From NCBI GenBank assembly GCA_035295125.1, contig DATGJP010000062.1, forward strand, positions 1 to 64,000: a stretch of 64,000 bases of DNA, written 5' to 3'. Within the stretch, counting starts at the first letter, position 1. Each line of letters opens with the position of its first letter. Position numbers and translations under genes: made by a program. This stretch comes from JAICMB01 sp035295125. Its GTDB lineage: Bacteria > Acidobacteriota > Terriglobia > Bryobacterales > Bryobacteraceae. Positions 52,407-61,769 of the stretch are shown here, piece by piece. A model generated the notes under the pieces. The model had not been told where the DNA came from. It made no database searches and saw only the letters and a program-made list of their open reading frames with translations.

Positions 52407-53609
52407 ATGCCACTACCACTCGAAGGACTGCGCGTCCTCGATTTCTCACATGCTCTGGCGGGCCCTTATTGCACGCTGCTGCTGGCGCAATACGGAGCGA
52501 CAGTTTACAAGATCGAGCCACCCGACGGAGGAGATATCGGACGCGGGTGGGCGCCGCCGTTCACGGGGCGCCAGGCATCCTACTTCCTCGGCATGAACGC
52601 CGGCAAGCGTGGTTTGTGCATTAACCTGAAGGACCCCCGCGGCCGGGAGCTGTGTCTCGATATCGCGGACAAAGTGGACATCCTGGTTGAGAACTTCCGG
52701 CCAGGCACACTCGACCGCATGGGATTGAGCTATGCGGCGCTGCAGAAACGGAACCCGCGGCTGATCTACTGCTCGATTTCAGGCTATGGCCAGAATGGCC
52801 CTGCGCGCGATGATTCCGCCATGGACCTGATCGTTCAAGCCTCTACGGGATTGATCAGCATCACCGGCACGGCGGCCGGCGACCAGGTGCGCTGCGGTCA
52901 TTCGGTAGCAGATGTTACTGCCGGCATGTTCGCGATGATTGGGGTGCTTCTCGCTCTGCAGGCGCGCGAGCGAACCGGGGCCGGCCAATTCGTGGACGTC
53001 TCGATGTTCGACGCCATGATTTCCGCTATGGCGTCGGTGTTTGCTAATTTCCTGGGTTCCGGAAACCCACCGCGTCCGCTAGGCACCTCATTCGCCTCAA
53101 TCGTGCCCTACCGAACGTTTCCAACCAAGGACCGCGAGGTCGCAATCGCGTGCGGGAGTGAGAAGCTGTGGACTATTTTCTGCCAGGCGATGGGACATCC
53201 TGAGCTGGCGTCACACCCGGACTACGCAAATAACGCACTGCGCGTGAAGAATCGAGGCGTGCTCGAACCGCTCCTCATCGAGATTTTTCTCGGTGCCACG
53301 TCGGAAGAGTGGAAGACGCGACTCAACGCGGTTGGTGTGCCTTGCAGCCCGGTGCGGACGATTCCAGAAGTCACCCAGGACTTGCATGCCGCATTCCGGG
53401 GAATGTTTCCGGTGCTCGATCATTCGGGCGCGGGAGAGTTTCGTGTGACGGGGGTTCCGGTGAAGCTTTCCGGTACACCAGGAAGAATTGAGGCGGGTGC
53501 GCCCCTTCTAGGGGAACACACCCGCCAGAGTTTGCAGGAGCTTCTCGGACTTACGCCGGAAGTTCTGGCGGAATTGACCGCAGCGTCGGTGATTCATCAC
53601 GCAGGCTGA
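52407..53609 (+). CDS. CaiB/BaiF family III CoA-transferase
   Basis: 400 residues. Start LEGLRVLDFSHALAGPYCTL and KIEPPDGGDIGRGWAPPF are family III signatures; the catalytic Asp lies in ARDDSAMDLIVQASTGLIS. Moves CoA between carboxylic acids such as carnitine, oxalate/formate or mesaconate. No pathway partner is adjacent, so substrate is open. Confidence 0.93.
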   Translation: MPLPLEGLRVLDFSHALAGPYCTLLLAQYGATVYKIEPPDGGDIGRGWAPPFTGRQASYFLGMNAGKRGLCINLKDPRGRELCLDIADKVDILVENFRPGTLDRMGLSYAALQKRNPRLIYCSISGYGQNGPARDDSAMDLIVQASTGLISITGTAAGDQVRCGHSVADVTAGMFAMIGVLLALQARERTGAGQFVDVSMFDAMISAMASVFANFLGSGNPPRPLGTSFASIVPYRTFPTKDREVAIACGSEKLWTIFCQAMGHPELASHPDYANNALRVKNRGVLEPLLIEIFLGATSEEWKTRLNAVGVPCSPVRTIPEVTQDLHAAFRGMFPVLDHSGAGEFRVTGVPVKLSGTPGRIEAGAPLLGEHTRQSLQELLGLTPEVLAELTAASVIHHAG

Positions 53610-53633
53610 ATTCCTGCCCCACCAGACGATGGC

Positions 53634-53651
53634 GCAGGGCGTTTCGCCTGT
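53634..53651. repeat. REP-A palindrome copy 8 (degenerate)
   Basis: GCAGGGCGTTTCGCCTGT following GATGGC. Two or three mismatches. It shares the GTGC trailer with copy 2. Upstream, GCAGGCTGAATTCCTGCC (53601-53618) may be a decayed partner. Confidence 0.75.
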
Positions 53652-53660
53652 GCAATGTTG

Positions 53661-54260
53661 CTAGCGACGGCGCGGACGCGTTGTTTCTGTCACGATCTCG
53701 TCGCCGCGATGCATCGGACGGTCGGTATTCGCAAAATCCCCTTTCGCCTCACCCGTCGATGAAATATCCTGCGCGCCGGTGCGCTCCAGGATGTCCTTGG
53801 CTCGCTTGGTCCAGTCGGAGTCGTCGGCATGCACTGAAAGCAGGATGCCGCCCGATTTAATACGGCCTTCATAGCGCTTGGCTTCGTATTCGGGGATACC
53901 CAGGCCGATCAATACGCCCACCAGGCCGCCGATCGCCCCTCCGATACCCGCGCCACCCAGCAAGCCCATGATGGGGCCGGCTGCGATGAACGGACCTACG
54001 CCCGGAATCGCGAGTGCTCCGATGCCGGCGAGCCAACCCAGCGCGCCTCCAATGACGCCGCCGGTGATGCCGCCAGTAGTGGCGCCTTCCGGCGCCTTCG
54101 TGTTCTTTTCATGCGCGAACTCTTTCGTGCCCGCGTTATCTTCCATTAAGACCGAAATGTCCGTATTTCGAAAGCCTGCAGCCCGCAGCTCATCCACGGC
54201 GGCCTCGGCTCCGGCACGAGTTGTATAAATGCCAAAAACAGCGGTATTTTTCCCTGCCAT
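53661..54260 (-). CDS. General stress protein with YflT-like domain and glycine zipper
   Basis: 199 residues. N-terminal YflT/general-stress-like domain (FGIYTTRAGAEAAVDELRAA, GFRNTDISVLM) followed by a Gly/Ala-rich hydrophobic block (ITGGVIGGALGWLAGIGALA) of glycine-zipper type, and a charged C-terminus. Likely membrane-associated envelope stress protein. Lies 21 bp downstream of the BON-domain gene on the same strand. Confidence 0.8.
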   Translation of the reverse strand: MAGKNTAVFGIYTTRAGAEAAVDELRAAGFRNTDISVLMEDNAGTKEFAHEKNTKAPEGATTGGITGGVIGGALGWLAGIGALAIPGVGPFIAAGPIMGLLGGAGIGGAIGGLVGVLIGLGIPEYEAKRYEGRIKSGGILLSVHADDSDWTKRAKDILERTGAQDISSTGEAKGDFANTDRPMHRGDEIVTETTRPRRR

Positions 54261-54281
54261 TATGTCCTCCTAGTTATCGTT

Positions 54282-54686
54282 CTATTGTTTGGGTTTGGAT
54301 CGATCCGCTTCCGAGGCATCGCCCTTGACGGTGATTTGATCCGTTACGTTCGAAGCCCCCGCGACCTCCGTTGCGTGCGCCATCACGGCAGATTTCTCTT
54401 CCGCCGTATGAACAGGCCCCTTCAGCGTGACCGCGCCATCGCGCACAATTACTTTGACGTTATGCGCGTATGTCGAAAGATTCTTGTCATCGACGATGGC
54501 CTTCCGTATCTTCTTCGCCATATCGCGGTCCGATGAGTTCTCTTTCTGCTGATCCGCGGTGACGGCGCTGGAACTGCGGTCCTGCTTGTTGGCTTTGGTG
54601 TTATCTGGTTGCGTGGACTGCGCGAACATTGCGCTCGCGCCAAGCGCAAGAGCGAGCACACCCTTACTAATTATGCGTAGGTCCAT
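54282..54686 (-). CDS. BON-domain periplasmic protein
   Basis: 134 residues with signal peptide (RIISKGVLALALGASAMFAQ) and a BON domain (DMAKKIRKAIVDDKNLSTY, VKVIVRDGAVTLKGPVHTAE). BON proteins such as OsmY bind membranes under osmotic or envelope stress. Forms a two-gene unit with the YflT-like protein. Confidence 0.9.
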   Translation of the reverse strand: MDLRIISKGVLALALGASAMFAQSTQPDNTKANKQDRSSSAVTADQQKENSSDRDMAKKIRKAIVDDKNLSTYAHNVKVIVRDGAVTLKGPVHTAEEKSAVMAHATEVAGASNVTDQITVKGDASEADRSKPKQ

Positions 54687-54823
54687 GATTCTCCTTCCGG
54701 CAGCTCACGCTGCCCCTCGAACGTTAGACGCTTTCCGGAGTTATAAGAACCGTTTAACGGTTAGGCGAGGCGACAAACAAATGATTGCACCGGGGTGGAG
54801 CGGTACGCTAGCCTAACCGCAAG

Positions 54824-55189
54824 TTGGCAAAATTGCGGGTACGGAACTCATCGAAAGGGACGACGCTGGCCGATCGCGCCGACATCGCCGACAACAGTGC
54901 CAAGCGGCGGACCGGACTGTTGAAGCACACGTCTTTGAACCAGGGCGAGGGTTTGTGGATCGTTCCCTGCGAGGCGGTCCATACCATCGGCATGAAATTT
55001 CCCATCGACGTGCTGTTCCTCAGCAAGAAGCGCAAGGTGCTGAAGATCCGGCGCGTCATGCACAAGTGGAAAATGTCGGCGTGCCTGCGCGCGCATTCGG
55101 TGTTGGAGTTGCCTGCGGGCATCTGCGACTCGGCGCAAACGACAGTAGGGGATCAACTCGAGCTCGAAAAGTACGATGAGGTTCGCTAG
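54824..55189 (+). CDS. DUF192 family protein
   Basis: 121 residues from TTG 54824. DUF192 motifs: RRTGLLKHTSLNQGEGLWIV, HTIGMKFPIDVLFL and VLELPAGIC. A small family of unknown function, often near envelope genes; no signal peptide is seen here, although many members have one. Overlaps the following membrane gene by 14 nt. Confidence 0.85.
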   Translation: MAKLRVRNSSKGTTLADRADIADNSAKRRTGLLKHTSLNQGEGLWIVPCEAVHTIGMKFPIDVLFLSKKRKVLKIRRVMHKWKMSACLRAHSVLELPAGICDSAQTTVGDQLELEKYDEVR

Positions 55190-56579
55190 GCGCTGGTTTG
55201 TACCCGACCTCGCACTTCTAGCCGCCATCGTAACCCTGATCTACTCGCTGGCGGGATTCCACGCTTCCAGGGAACTGTTCCGCGATGCCACAACCGGGTG
55301 GCACTTAGTAACCGGTGAGAGGATTCTCGAAGGGTATCGATTCCCGCGCCAGGATCCATACTCGTTCGTAGGCACCGGAGCGCCGTGGCTTGCGCGCGAT
55401 TGGGCGGCCGATTGTCTGATGGGTCTTGCATTCACAAGGGCGGGATTGGCCGGAGTGGCGGCGATATTCGTAGTAGCCCTTGCGCTCGTGAGCTGGATCT
55501 GGTTCCGGCTTACCTGGGCCGTGAACGGCAACTTCTTCCTCGCCTGTTTGTTGTTCGTGCCCATGGTGTCGAATGCCAGCGTCGAGTGGCTGGCAGTGCC
55601 GCGGGTGCTCGGCTGGATTCTATTGCTTGCAGCGGTGTGGTTCTTCGAGCAGCCACGTCCGCGTTTCCGGCTGCGGGACTATGCCGTCGTGGTGCTCGGG
55701 TCTATCGTTTGGGCCAATGTCGACGAGACGTTCTTTCTGTTGCCGGCGATTGCTTTGATCTACGCAATTTCGCATTTTGCACGGCCGCTGATCTGGAATG
55801 CCGACGCGAGCGTGGAACTGGCGCGGGGGCGCTCCTTTCTATTAACCGCGGTCCTATCGGCATTGGCGACCCTGGCAAATCCGTATGGCTGGCGCCTCGC
55901 GGCCCCTTCGTTGGAGTGCCATTCAACACTGGTGCTCCTGATCGGAGTGATTGGCGGAGCGGCGGCTTTGGCCCAGAAGAAACTGGCGCACTTTCTCTTG
56001 CTGGTGGCGTTTGCTTGCGAACCTCGTGGCGTGCCGGCGGCCGCACTTCTTCTTCTGCCTCTCGCCAATGGCGCGATTACCGATGGTCTGCGGCGCGCGC
56101 ACGATCTCCGGGCGGCGGTGCGGCATGGATTGAGTGCGTTTTTGACTTACTCGGATCGTCTGCGGCTGCTGGATGCGAGGCGAACGGGATTCGCTTGGGG
56201 AGCAATCGCCGCCGTTCTGGTGCTCCTATGGTTCCGGCTGCCGACAGTGGCCGCCCATACGGGGTTCCCGCCGGAGCGCTTTCCCGTAGTTGCCGCGAAT
56301 GAACTCACCCTGGTGCCGCCCGATGCTCGCCTGCTCGCACCGGCGGATTACGGAGGCTACGTAGTCTTCCGATTTCAGGGCGCGCGCAAGGTTCTGGCTT
56401 ACGAAGGAAATGATTTCGCGCGGGTCTTCGAAGCACGGCCGGGATGGCAGGCCGAAGTGGAGCGGTTGGATTTCACGCACGCGCTCCTCCCCGATGATTC
56501 TCCCCTCGTGCCGGCGCTCGAACAAATCGGCTGGAAGGTGGTTTTTCGCGATGAGGTAGCTACGCTGTTGGCGCGCTAG
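55176..56579 (+). CDS. Polytopic membrane protein of unknown function (467 aa)
   Basis: About ten to eleven helices (LALLAAIVTLIYSLAG; LAGVAAIFVVALALVSWIWF; LGWILLLAAVWFFE) with an extracytoplasmic C-terminal domain (AHTGFPPERFPVVAANELTL). The topology is as in uncharacterised acidobacterial GT-C-like proteins; an early loop has RDATTGWHLVTGERILEG. The ATG at 55176 sits inside the DUF192 gene, so they are coupled. It ends 2 bp from the convergent VanZ-like gene. Confidence 0.75.
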   Translation: MRFARRWFVPDLALLAAIVTLIYSLAGFHASRELFRDATTGWHLVTGERILEGYRFPRQDPYSFVGTGAPWLARDWAADCLMGLAFTRAGLAGVAAIFVVALALVSWIWFRLTWAVNGNFFLACLLFVPMVSNASVEWLAVPRVLGWILLLAAVWFFEQPRPRFRLRDYAVVVLGSIVWANVDETFFLLPAIALIYAISHFARPLIWNADASVELARGRSFLLTAVLSALATLANPYGWRLAAPSLECHSTLVLLIGVIGGAAALAQKKLAHFLLLVAFACEPRGVPAAALLLLPLANGAITDGLRRAHDLRAAVRHGLSAFLTYSDRLRLLDARRTGFAWGAIAAVLVLLWFRLPTVAAHTGFPPERFPVVAANELTLVPPDARLLAPADYGGYVVFRFQGARKVLAYEGNDFARVFEARPGWQAEVERLDFTHALLPDDSPLVPALEQIGWKVVFRDEVATLLAR

Positions 56580-56581
56580 CT

Positions 56582-56941
56582 TCAGGACAGTGCGATCTTG
56601 GTGGCGGCTAGCCGCCCAACGAGTGAGCCGAAGAGGATGCCCGTGACGTTGGCCACCTCGTCGAGCAGCTCCGGCGAGCGTCCAGGAACGAAATTCTGGA
56701 TCAATTCGACCGCGGCGCCGACCACCGCCAGCCCGATTGCGTAAAGGATGGCCGTCCGCAAATTCCGGTGTCCGAACGACGCAAGAAACGAAAGCACAAA
56801 GTAAGCGCCGAAGTGCATCTCCTTGTCGGTGAGGGGAAGTTTGTCAATGGCATTCAGCACCGGCGAACTGCCCGGCAAAAGACACCCTCCCACAACCACG
56901 ATCAGACACACGACGAAGAATACATTTACAAGACGCGACAA
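56582..56941 (-). CDS. VanZ family membrane protein
   Basis: 119 residues, four helices (VFFVVCLIVVVGGCLLPG, then KEMHFGAYFVLSFLASFGHR, and VVGAAVELIQNFVPGRSPEL). The DKEMHFGAYF and ELIQNFVPGRSPELLD motifs are VanZ-like. The family includes a teicoplanin-resistance gene, but most members have unknown function. Starts 34 bp downstream of the cusA-type stop. Confidence 0.88.
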   Translation of the reverse strand: MSRLVNVFFVVCLIVVVGGCLLPGSSPVLNAIDKLPLTDKEMHFGAYFVLSFLASFGHRNLRTAILYAIGLAVVGAAVELIQNFVPGRSPELLDEVANVTGILFGSLVGRLAATKIALS

Positions 56942-56974
56942 AACTGTTGCTCCGCTAATCGCATGGTAGCGAAC

Positions 56975-59900
56975 CTACTCACCGAAGTGCTCGGTTTCCG
57001 GTGCCGGCAGAGCGTCGCGCTCGCCCGCAACCCAGACATAGAGGGTCGGCAGAAGGAAAATGCCGAGGATCAGTGCTGCCATCAAGCCGCCGACAATGAC
57101 GATCGCAAACGGCCGCTGCGAATCGGAGCCGATGCCACGCGAGAGGGCCGCCGGCAGCAGGCCAACGCTCGCCACCAGCATCGTCATCATGATGGGCCGC
57201 AGCCGCTGCACGGAGCCGTCAATTGCCGCATCGAGGATCCGCTCGCCGCGGGCGCGTAGCTGGTTGATGTACTCGAGCATGATGACGCCGGTTTGCACCG
57301 AGACGCCGAATAAGGCCAGGAATCCGACTCCCGACGAGACGCTGAAATGTGTGCCTGTGAGCAGCAACGCTACGAGCCCGCCCAACGGCGCCATCGCGAC
57401 GTTTGCGAGAATCAACCCGACCCATTTAAACGAATTGAACATGGTGTAAAGGATCATGCAGATGACCAGGATGGTCAGCGGCAGAACGATCATCAGCCGG
57501 CGCTGCGAGCGCTTCTGGCTCTCGTATTCGCCAGCCCAATCGATGTGGTAGCCCACCGGCAGCTTGACCTGCTTGCCCACCTTGCTAATCGCCTCTTCCA
57601 CCGTGCTGCCGAGATCGCGAACCGGAACGCTGTATTTGATCGCCACGTAGCGGGAATTCCCCTCTCGATAGATTTCCGACGCGCCATCCACCACCTGGCT
57701 ATGGCACAACTGCGCCAGGGAAACCCGCTCGCCGGAGGGGCTCAGCAGCCGGATATTCTCGATGGCTTCCTTGGTGCTTCGGTAGGGCGCCTCGTAGCGG
57801 ACTACGAGATCGTATCGCTGCTCGCCCTGCAACACCTGGCTGACGGCCTTTCCGCCCACCGCGGTCTCGATGGCATCCTGGACGTCGGCCACATTAATCC
57901 CGTAACGGGCGGCCTGGTCACGGTCGACCACGAAATTCATGTTCGGCTGGCCGATCACGCGAAAGAGGCCGAGGTCGGCAATCCCGGGAACGGTCTTCAG
58001 AACGCCGACAATCTCTTCGCCCTTCGCTTCGAGCGTCTTCAGGTCGTCGCCGAAAACCTTGATCGCGAGCTGCCCCTTCACGCCGCTGACCGCTTCCTCC
58101 ATGTTGTCCGCAATCGGCTGCGAGAAGTTCCACAGCGCGCCGGGGATCCTCTCCAGTTCGCGATCCATCGCCGAGACCAGCTCTTCCTTGTTCTGATGGA
58201 ACACGGGGCGCCATGCTTCTTTCGGCTTCAGATCGACGAAATACTCGGTGTTGAAGAAGCCGGTTGTGTCGGTTCCGTCATCGGGCCGGCCGAGCTGGGA
58301 GATCACCTGGGTGACTTCGGGAAACGACGCCAGGATGACTCGGGCTTTGTTCATCACCCGCTGGCCTTCGCTGAACCCCGTGCTGGGGGCGAGCGTCGCG
58401 CGCGCCCAGATGGCGCCCTCGTCCAGGTGCGGCAGAAACTCCGACCCGATCACACCGCTCATGGTTAGAAAGGCCGAGGCGGCGAACGAGAGAGTCGCCA
58501 CACCCAGCGTCACCCAGCGATAGCGGATCGCGCGTTGCACCAGGTAGCGGTACGACCGCGTGAAAGCCTCCATCACAGGGTTATGCCATTCCTTCACGTG
58601 CCGGCTGAAGACGTAGCTCGAGAGTACCGGCGCGATTAGCATTGCGAAGATCAGGGCTCCAAGCAGTGCGAAGGAAACGGTCCATGCCATGGGCTTAAAG
58701 AGCCGCCCTTCCACGCGCTGCAACGTGAAGATGGGCACATAGGCGGTAATGATGATGCCAATCGCGTAGAACACCGGACGCTGGACTTCGTGCGCAGCCT
58801 CGCGGATGGAACTGAGCGTAGTTCCCGATTTGTGTTCGCTGTGGCCCAGATAGCGGATGATGTTCTCCACCATCACCACGGCGCCTTCCACCACCATGCC
58901 GAAATCCAGCGCGCCGAGCGACAACAGGTTGGCGGGAATCTTGGCGAGGCTCAGGCATATCGACGCAAACAACAACGAAAACGGGATGGTCAGCGCAACG
59001 ATGAATGCACCGCGGGCATTGCCGAGGAACATGAACAGAATGATGGCGACCAGAATAATGCCTTCGGTGAGGTTATGCAGGACCGTGTGCGTCGTGTAGT
59101 GGAGGAGGTTGCTGCGATCGAGAAATGGCGTGACCTTGACGCCGGGCGGGAGGATGCGCTCATTCAATTCCTGGACCTTGTTATGAATCGCTTCCAGCGT
59201 GGAATCGGAATCGGCGCCTTTCCGCAAGAGAACAATGCCTTCCACCACGTCGCTGTTGTCGCTGATCCGGCCGTCAGTACGATGAATCGCGCGCCCAATC
59301 TCGCCGAGCCGGATTCGCGGACCCTGCGTGACGGTCGCGACGTCGCGTACCCGAACCGGCGTGCCGTTTTGCGTCTTGATCAGGGTCTGTCCGATGTCGC
59401 CGACACGGTTCACCAAGCCCACCGCGCGCACGTTGATCTGCTGCAGGCCCGTTTCGACAAAGCTTCCACCGGCGTTGACGTTGTTGCTGGCCAGTTGCTG
59501 CTCCACCTGGCCAAGACTCAGTCCGTAGGCGATCAGCTTGTTGGGATCGACACGCACTTGGTACTCGCGCGTGATCCCTCCGAAACTGACCACGTCGACC
59601 ACGTTCGGCACGGACTTGAACTGCTTCTCGAGTACCCAGTCTTCGAGCGACTTCAGCTCCATCAGGTCGTAGCTGGGGTTGGAGCTGCGTAGGGTATACC
59701 AGTAGATCTGGCCGACGGGGCTGTAGTCGGTTCCGATCTGCGGCTGCAGGTTATTGGGCAGGTTGAGCTGCGCTAATCGTTCCAGAACCTTCTGCCGGTT
59801 CCAGTCGTTCTCCGACTGGTCGTCGAAAATCAGCATCACGCTGGAGAGCCCGAAAAGGGACGTCGACCGCAGATGTTCCAGGTGCGGAATGCCGTTCATC

Positions 59901-60115
59901 ACGATTTCGATGGGTATGGTGACCTGCTGCTCCACCTCCTCGGCGGCACGGCCGGGCCATTGCGTGATCACCTGGACGTAGTTGTTGGCGACGTCGGGGT
60001 ACGCTTCCACGGGCAGATTGTGGAAGGAAATCGCGCCCCAGATGAGCAGCAGCGCGCCCGCCGCCATCATCAGGAAGCGATTGTTTAAAGCGTAATCGAC
60101 GAGACCGCGAATCAT
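56975..60115 (-). CDS. Heavy-metal RND efflux transporter (CusA/CzcA-like)
   Basis: 1046 residues, 12 helices in the RND layout. Start VDYALNNRFLMMAAGALLLI and WGAISFHNLPVEAYPDVANN are characteristic of the HME subfamily; LGALDFGMVVEGAVVMVENI lies in helix 4, where proton-relay acidic residues occur. Pumps metal ions from periplasm or cytoplasm to the outside via CusB and CusC. Its start overlaps the CusB stop by one base. The metal (Cu/Ag, Zn/Co/Cd or Ni) is not settled from sequence alone. Confidence 0.93.
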   Translation of the reverse strand: MIRGLVDYALNNRFLMMAAGALLLIWGAISFHNLPVEAYPDVANNYVQVITQWPGRAAEEVEQQVTIPIEIVMNGIPHLEHLRSTSLFGLSSVMLIFDDQSENDWNRQKVLERLAQLNLPNNLQPQIGTDYSPVGQIYWYTLRSSNPSYDLMELKSLEDWVLEKQFKSVPNVVDVVSFGGITREYQVRVDPNKLIAYGLSLGQVEQQLASNNVNAGGSFVETGLQQINVRAVGLVNRVGDIGQTLIKTQNGTPVRVRDVATVTQGPRIRLGEIGRAIHRTDGRISDNSDVVEGIVLLRKGADSDSTLEAIHNKVQELNERILPPGVKVTPFLDRSNLLHYTTHTVLHNLTEGIILVAIILFMFLGNARGAFIVALTIPFSLLFASICLSLAKIPANLLSLGALDFGMVVEGAVVMVENIIRYLGHSEHKSGTTLSSIREAAHEVQRPVFYAIGIIITAYVPIFTLQRVEGRLFKPMAWTVSFALLGALIFAMLIAPVLSSYVFSRHVKEWHNPVMEAFTRSYRYLVQRAIRYRWVTLGVATLSFAASAFLTMSGVIGSEFLPHLDEGAIWARATLAPSTGFSEGQRVMNKARVILASFPEVTQVISQLGRPDDGTDTTGFFNTEYFVDLKPKEAWRPVFHQNKEELVSAMDRELERIPGALWNFSQPIADNMEEAVSGVKGQLAIKVFGDDLKTLEAKGEEIVGVLKTVPGIADLGLFRVIGQPNMNFVVDRDQAARYGINVADVQDAIETAVGGKAVSQVLQGEQRYDLVVRYEAPYRSTKEAIENIRLLSPSGERVSLAQLCHSQVVDGASEIYREGNSRYVAIKYSVPVRDLGSTVEEAISKVGKQVKLPVGYHIDWAGEYESQKRSQRRLMIVLPLTILVICMILYTMFNSFKWVGLILANVAMAPLGGLVALLLTGTHFSVSSGVGFLALFGVSVQTGVIMLEYINQLRARGERILDAAIDGSVQRLRPIMMTMLVASVGLLPAALSRGIGSDSQRPFAIVIVGGLMAALILGIFLLPTLYVWVAGERDALPAPETEHFGE

Positions 60116-61482
60116 TACTGCTCGACCGTGTTTTGCAAAACCAAAGCGTTGGAGACTACCTGCTGGCCGGGCTGTATGCCCGACCGGATTTCCTGAATGT
60201 TCCCCGCAAGGATGCCCCCGCCGGTCACCTCGACCCGCTTGAACCGTCCGTCACCGTTCGGAACGTACACCCAGTCACGGTCATGGAGGTGAAGAACGGC
60301 CGAGGCCGGCACCGTGGCGGAAAGTTGCTTGTTTAATCCGTAGAATGTCGCCGTGACGAACATGCCAAAGCGCAGCGTGCCGGGGTTGTGAACTTCCAAC
60401 CGGATCTTGGCGGTTCGCGTGTTGGGGTCAAGACTCGGGCTGATGTTGCCAACACGCCCTTTCAGCACCATGTTTGGATAGGCGTTCAGGTGAATGTCCG
60501 CATACTCACCCAAGCGCACGTAGGGAAGGTCGTTCTCGTAAACGTCGCACATGATCCAGACCTCGGATAGGTCGGAGATGGTGAAAAGGTTCGGAGAATT
60601 GTCTAGCGTTTTCACTCCCGACGCGGCGGTTACGTTCTGCTCGGTGACGATGCCCGAAACAGGGGCTTTGATGTCGATGATTGAGGCGGGGTGGTCCACG
60701 TCGGCCCCCAGGACCCTTATGCGCTCGGTGGCGTTCTCGACCGTGATCTTGGCCTTGGTATCCGTATCCTGAGCGACCTCGAGATCCTTCTGCGCAATGG
60801 CGCCTTTCTCGTATAGCAGCTTGGCGCGATCGAGCTGCGTTTTCGCCAGGGCTTCGTCGGCCACCGCCTGCCGATAATCGGAGAAGGCCTGTGAGATGTC
60901 GGCGCTCTGAACGCGCATCAGGAGCTGACCCTTGCTCACCGTGTCCCCCAGCCGGGCATGAATCTCGACTACACGACCCGAGGCCAGCGAGACCACCGGA
61001 ATGTTCCGCGAGACGTCCGGGCTAATGGTGCCCGTCACCTGGAGCTGTGGCGCGGCATTGTGCGATTCAGCGGTAGCGAGCGGGAATTGCTCGGGGTGAT
61101 CGACTTTAACGAGGTTCAGGTCCTGCTCCTGCTCGACCACAGCGGCCGGAGGCGCTTCCGCTTTGGGGTCGGCCTGGACCTTGGTCCCACAACCGCTGAG
61201 AAGCAGGGCAGCGGCAATGGTTAACACCGCCAGTTGGAGCAGACAGTTTCGCCTGTCTTTAGCCTTCAAGGTGGCGCAGGCGGTTTCGCCTGCGCGTTCC
61301 CTGTTCTGTCCAAAGACAGACTGAATCGGCAGCCCCCGGGCATACCGTATTGAACGCTGTGTAGCTTCTGCCGAAACTTCGGGATCTCCCCGGTATTTCC
61401 AAAGGGAGGCGAAACCGTCTGCTTCACCCTTCCACAGAATCTGAACCGGGCACCGTAGGAAGTCACTCATTACGCGCTTCAT
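60115..61482 (-). CDS. RND efflux periplasmic adaptor (CusB/CzcB-like), with REP-A-laden N-terminal extension
   Basis: 455 residues from the ATG at 61482, coupled to a TGA of the upstream vestige (ATGA). The lipoprotein signal (LAVLTIAAALLLSGC, lipobox LSGC) lies not at the N-terminus but at residues ~85-100. The ~80 residues before it are largely REP-A sequence (GEADGFASLW, RERAGETACA). A functional lipoprotein probably starts internally; GTG just before LTIAAALLLSGC is possible. After that come the usual adaptor parts: PVVSLASGRVVEIHARLGDT, a helical hairpin (ALAKTQLDRAKLLYEKGAIA), and the barrel/MP domains. Needs CusA and CusC. Confidence 0.85.
   Translation of the reverse strand: MKRVMSDFLRCPVQILWKGEADGFASLWKYRGDPEVSAEATQRSIRYARGLPIQSVFGQNRERAGETACATLKAKDRRNCLLQLAVLTIAAALLLSGCGTKVQADPKAEAPPAAVVEQEQDLNLVKVDHPEQFPLATAESHNAAPQLQVTGTISPDVSRNIPVVSLASGRVVEIHARLGDTVSKGQLLMRVQSADISQAFSDYRQAVADEALAKTQLDRAKLLYEKGAIAQKDLEVAQDTDTKAKITVENATERIRVLGADVDHPASIIDIKAPVSGIVTEQNVTAASGVKTLDNSPNLFTISDLSEVWIMCDVYENDLPYVRLGEYADIHLNAYPNMVLKGRVGNISPSLDPNTRTAKIRLEVHNPGTLRFGMFVTATFYGLNKQLSATVPASAVLHLHDRDWVYVPNGDGRFKRVEVTGGGILAGNIQEIRSGIQPGQQVVSNALVLQNTVEQ
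61239..61257. repeat. REP-A palindrome copy 9 (degenerate), only in unit 1
   Basis: GCAGACAGTTTCGCCTGTC, several mismatches. Lies in the part of unit 1 that is missing from unit 2 of the tandem duplication. Confidence 0.65.
61276..61293. repeat. REP-A palindrome copy 10
   Basis: Exact reverse core GCAGGCGGTTTCGCCTGC, inside the adaptor N-terminal coding sequence. Flank GGTGGC as in copy 2. Confidence 0.92.
61405..61422. repeat. REP-A palindrome copy 11
   Basis: GGAGGCGAAACCGTCTGC with type-1 flank TTCACCCTTCCACA; two mismatches. In the adaptor N-terminal coding sequence; its duplicate is copy 13. Confidence 0.9.
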
Positions 61483-61566
61483 TCAGTCACCTCCCGCCCC
61501 CCCGCAAGATTCAGTTGAGTCGCCGCAGTAAGCTGGGTTTCCGCAACCGCTGAGAAGAAGTGCCGC

Positions 61567-61584
61567 GGAGGCGGTTTCGCCTGC
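61567..61584. repeat. REP-A palindrome copy 12
   Basis: GGAGGCGGTTTCGCCTGC, two mismatches in the left arm. Duplicate of copy 10 at offset 291. Confidence 0.9.
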
Positions 61585-61695
61585 GCATTCTGTGTGCTGT
61601 CCAAAGACAGACTGAATCGGGAGCCCCCTGGCATCCCGTATTGAACGAGGTGTGACTTTCGCCGAGGCTTCAAGATCTGGTCTCTTCTTCCAAAG

Positions 61696-61713
61696 GCAGG
61701 CGAAACCGCCTGC
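61696..61713. repeat. REP-A palindrome copy 13
   Basis: Exact core GCAGGCGAAACCGCCTGC with type-1 flank TTCACCCTTCCACA. Duplicate of copy 11 at offset 291. Confidence 0.92.
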
Positions 61714-61769
61714 TTCACCCTTCCACAGAATCCGAACCGGGCGCCGTAGGAAGTCACCCATCACGCGCT

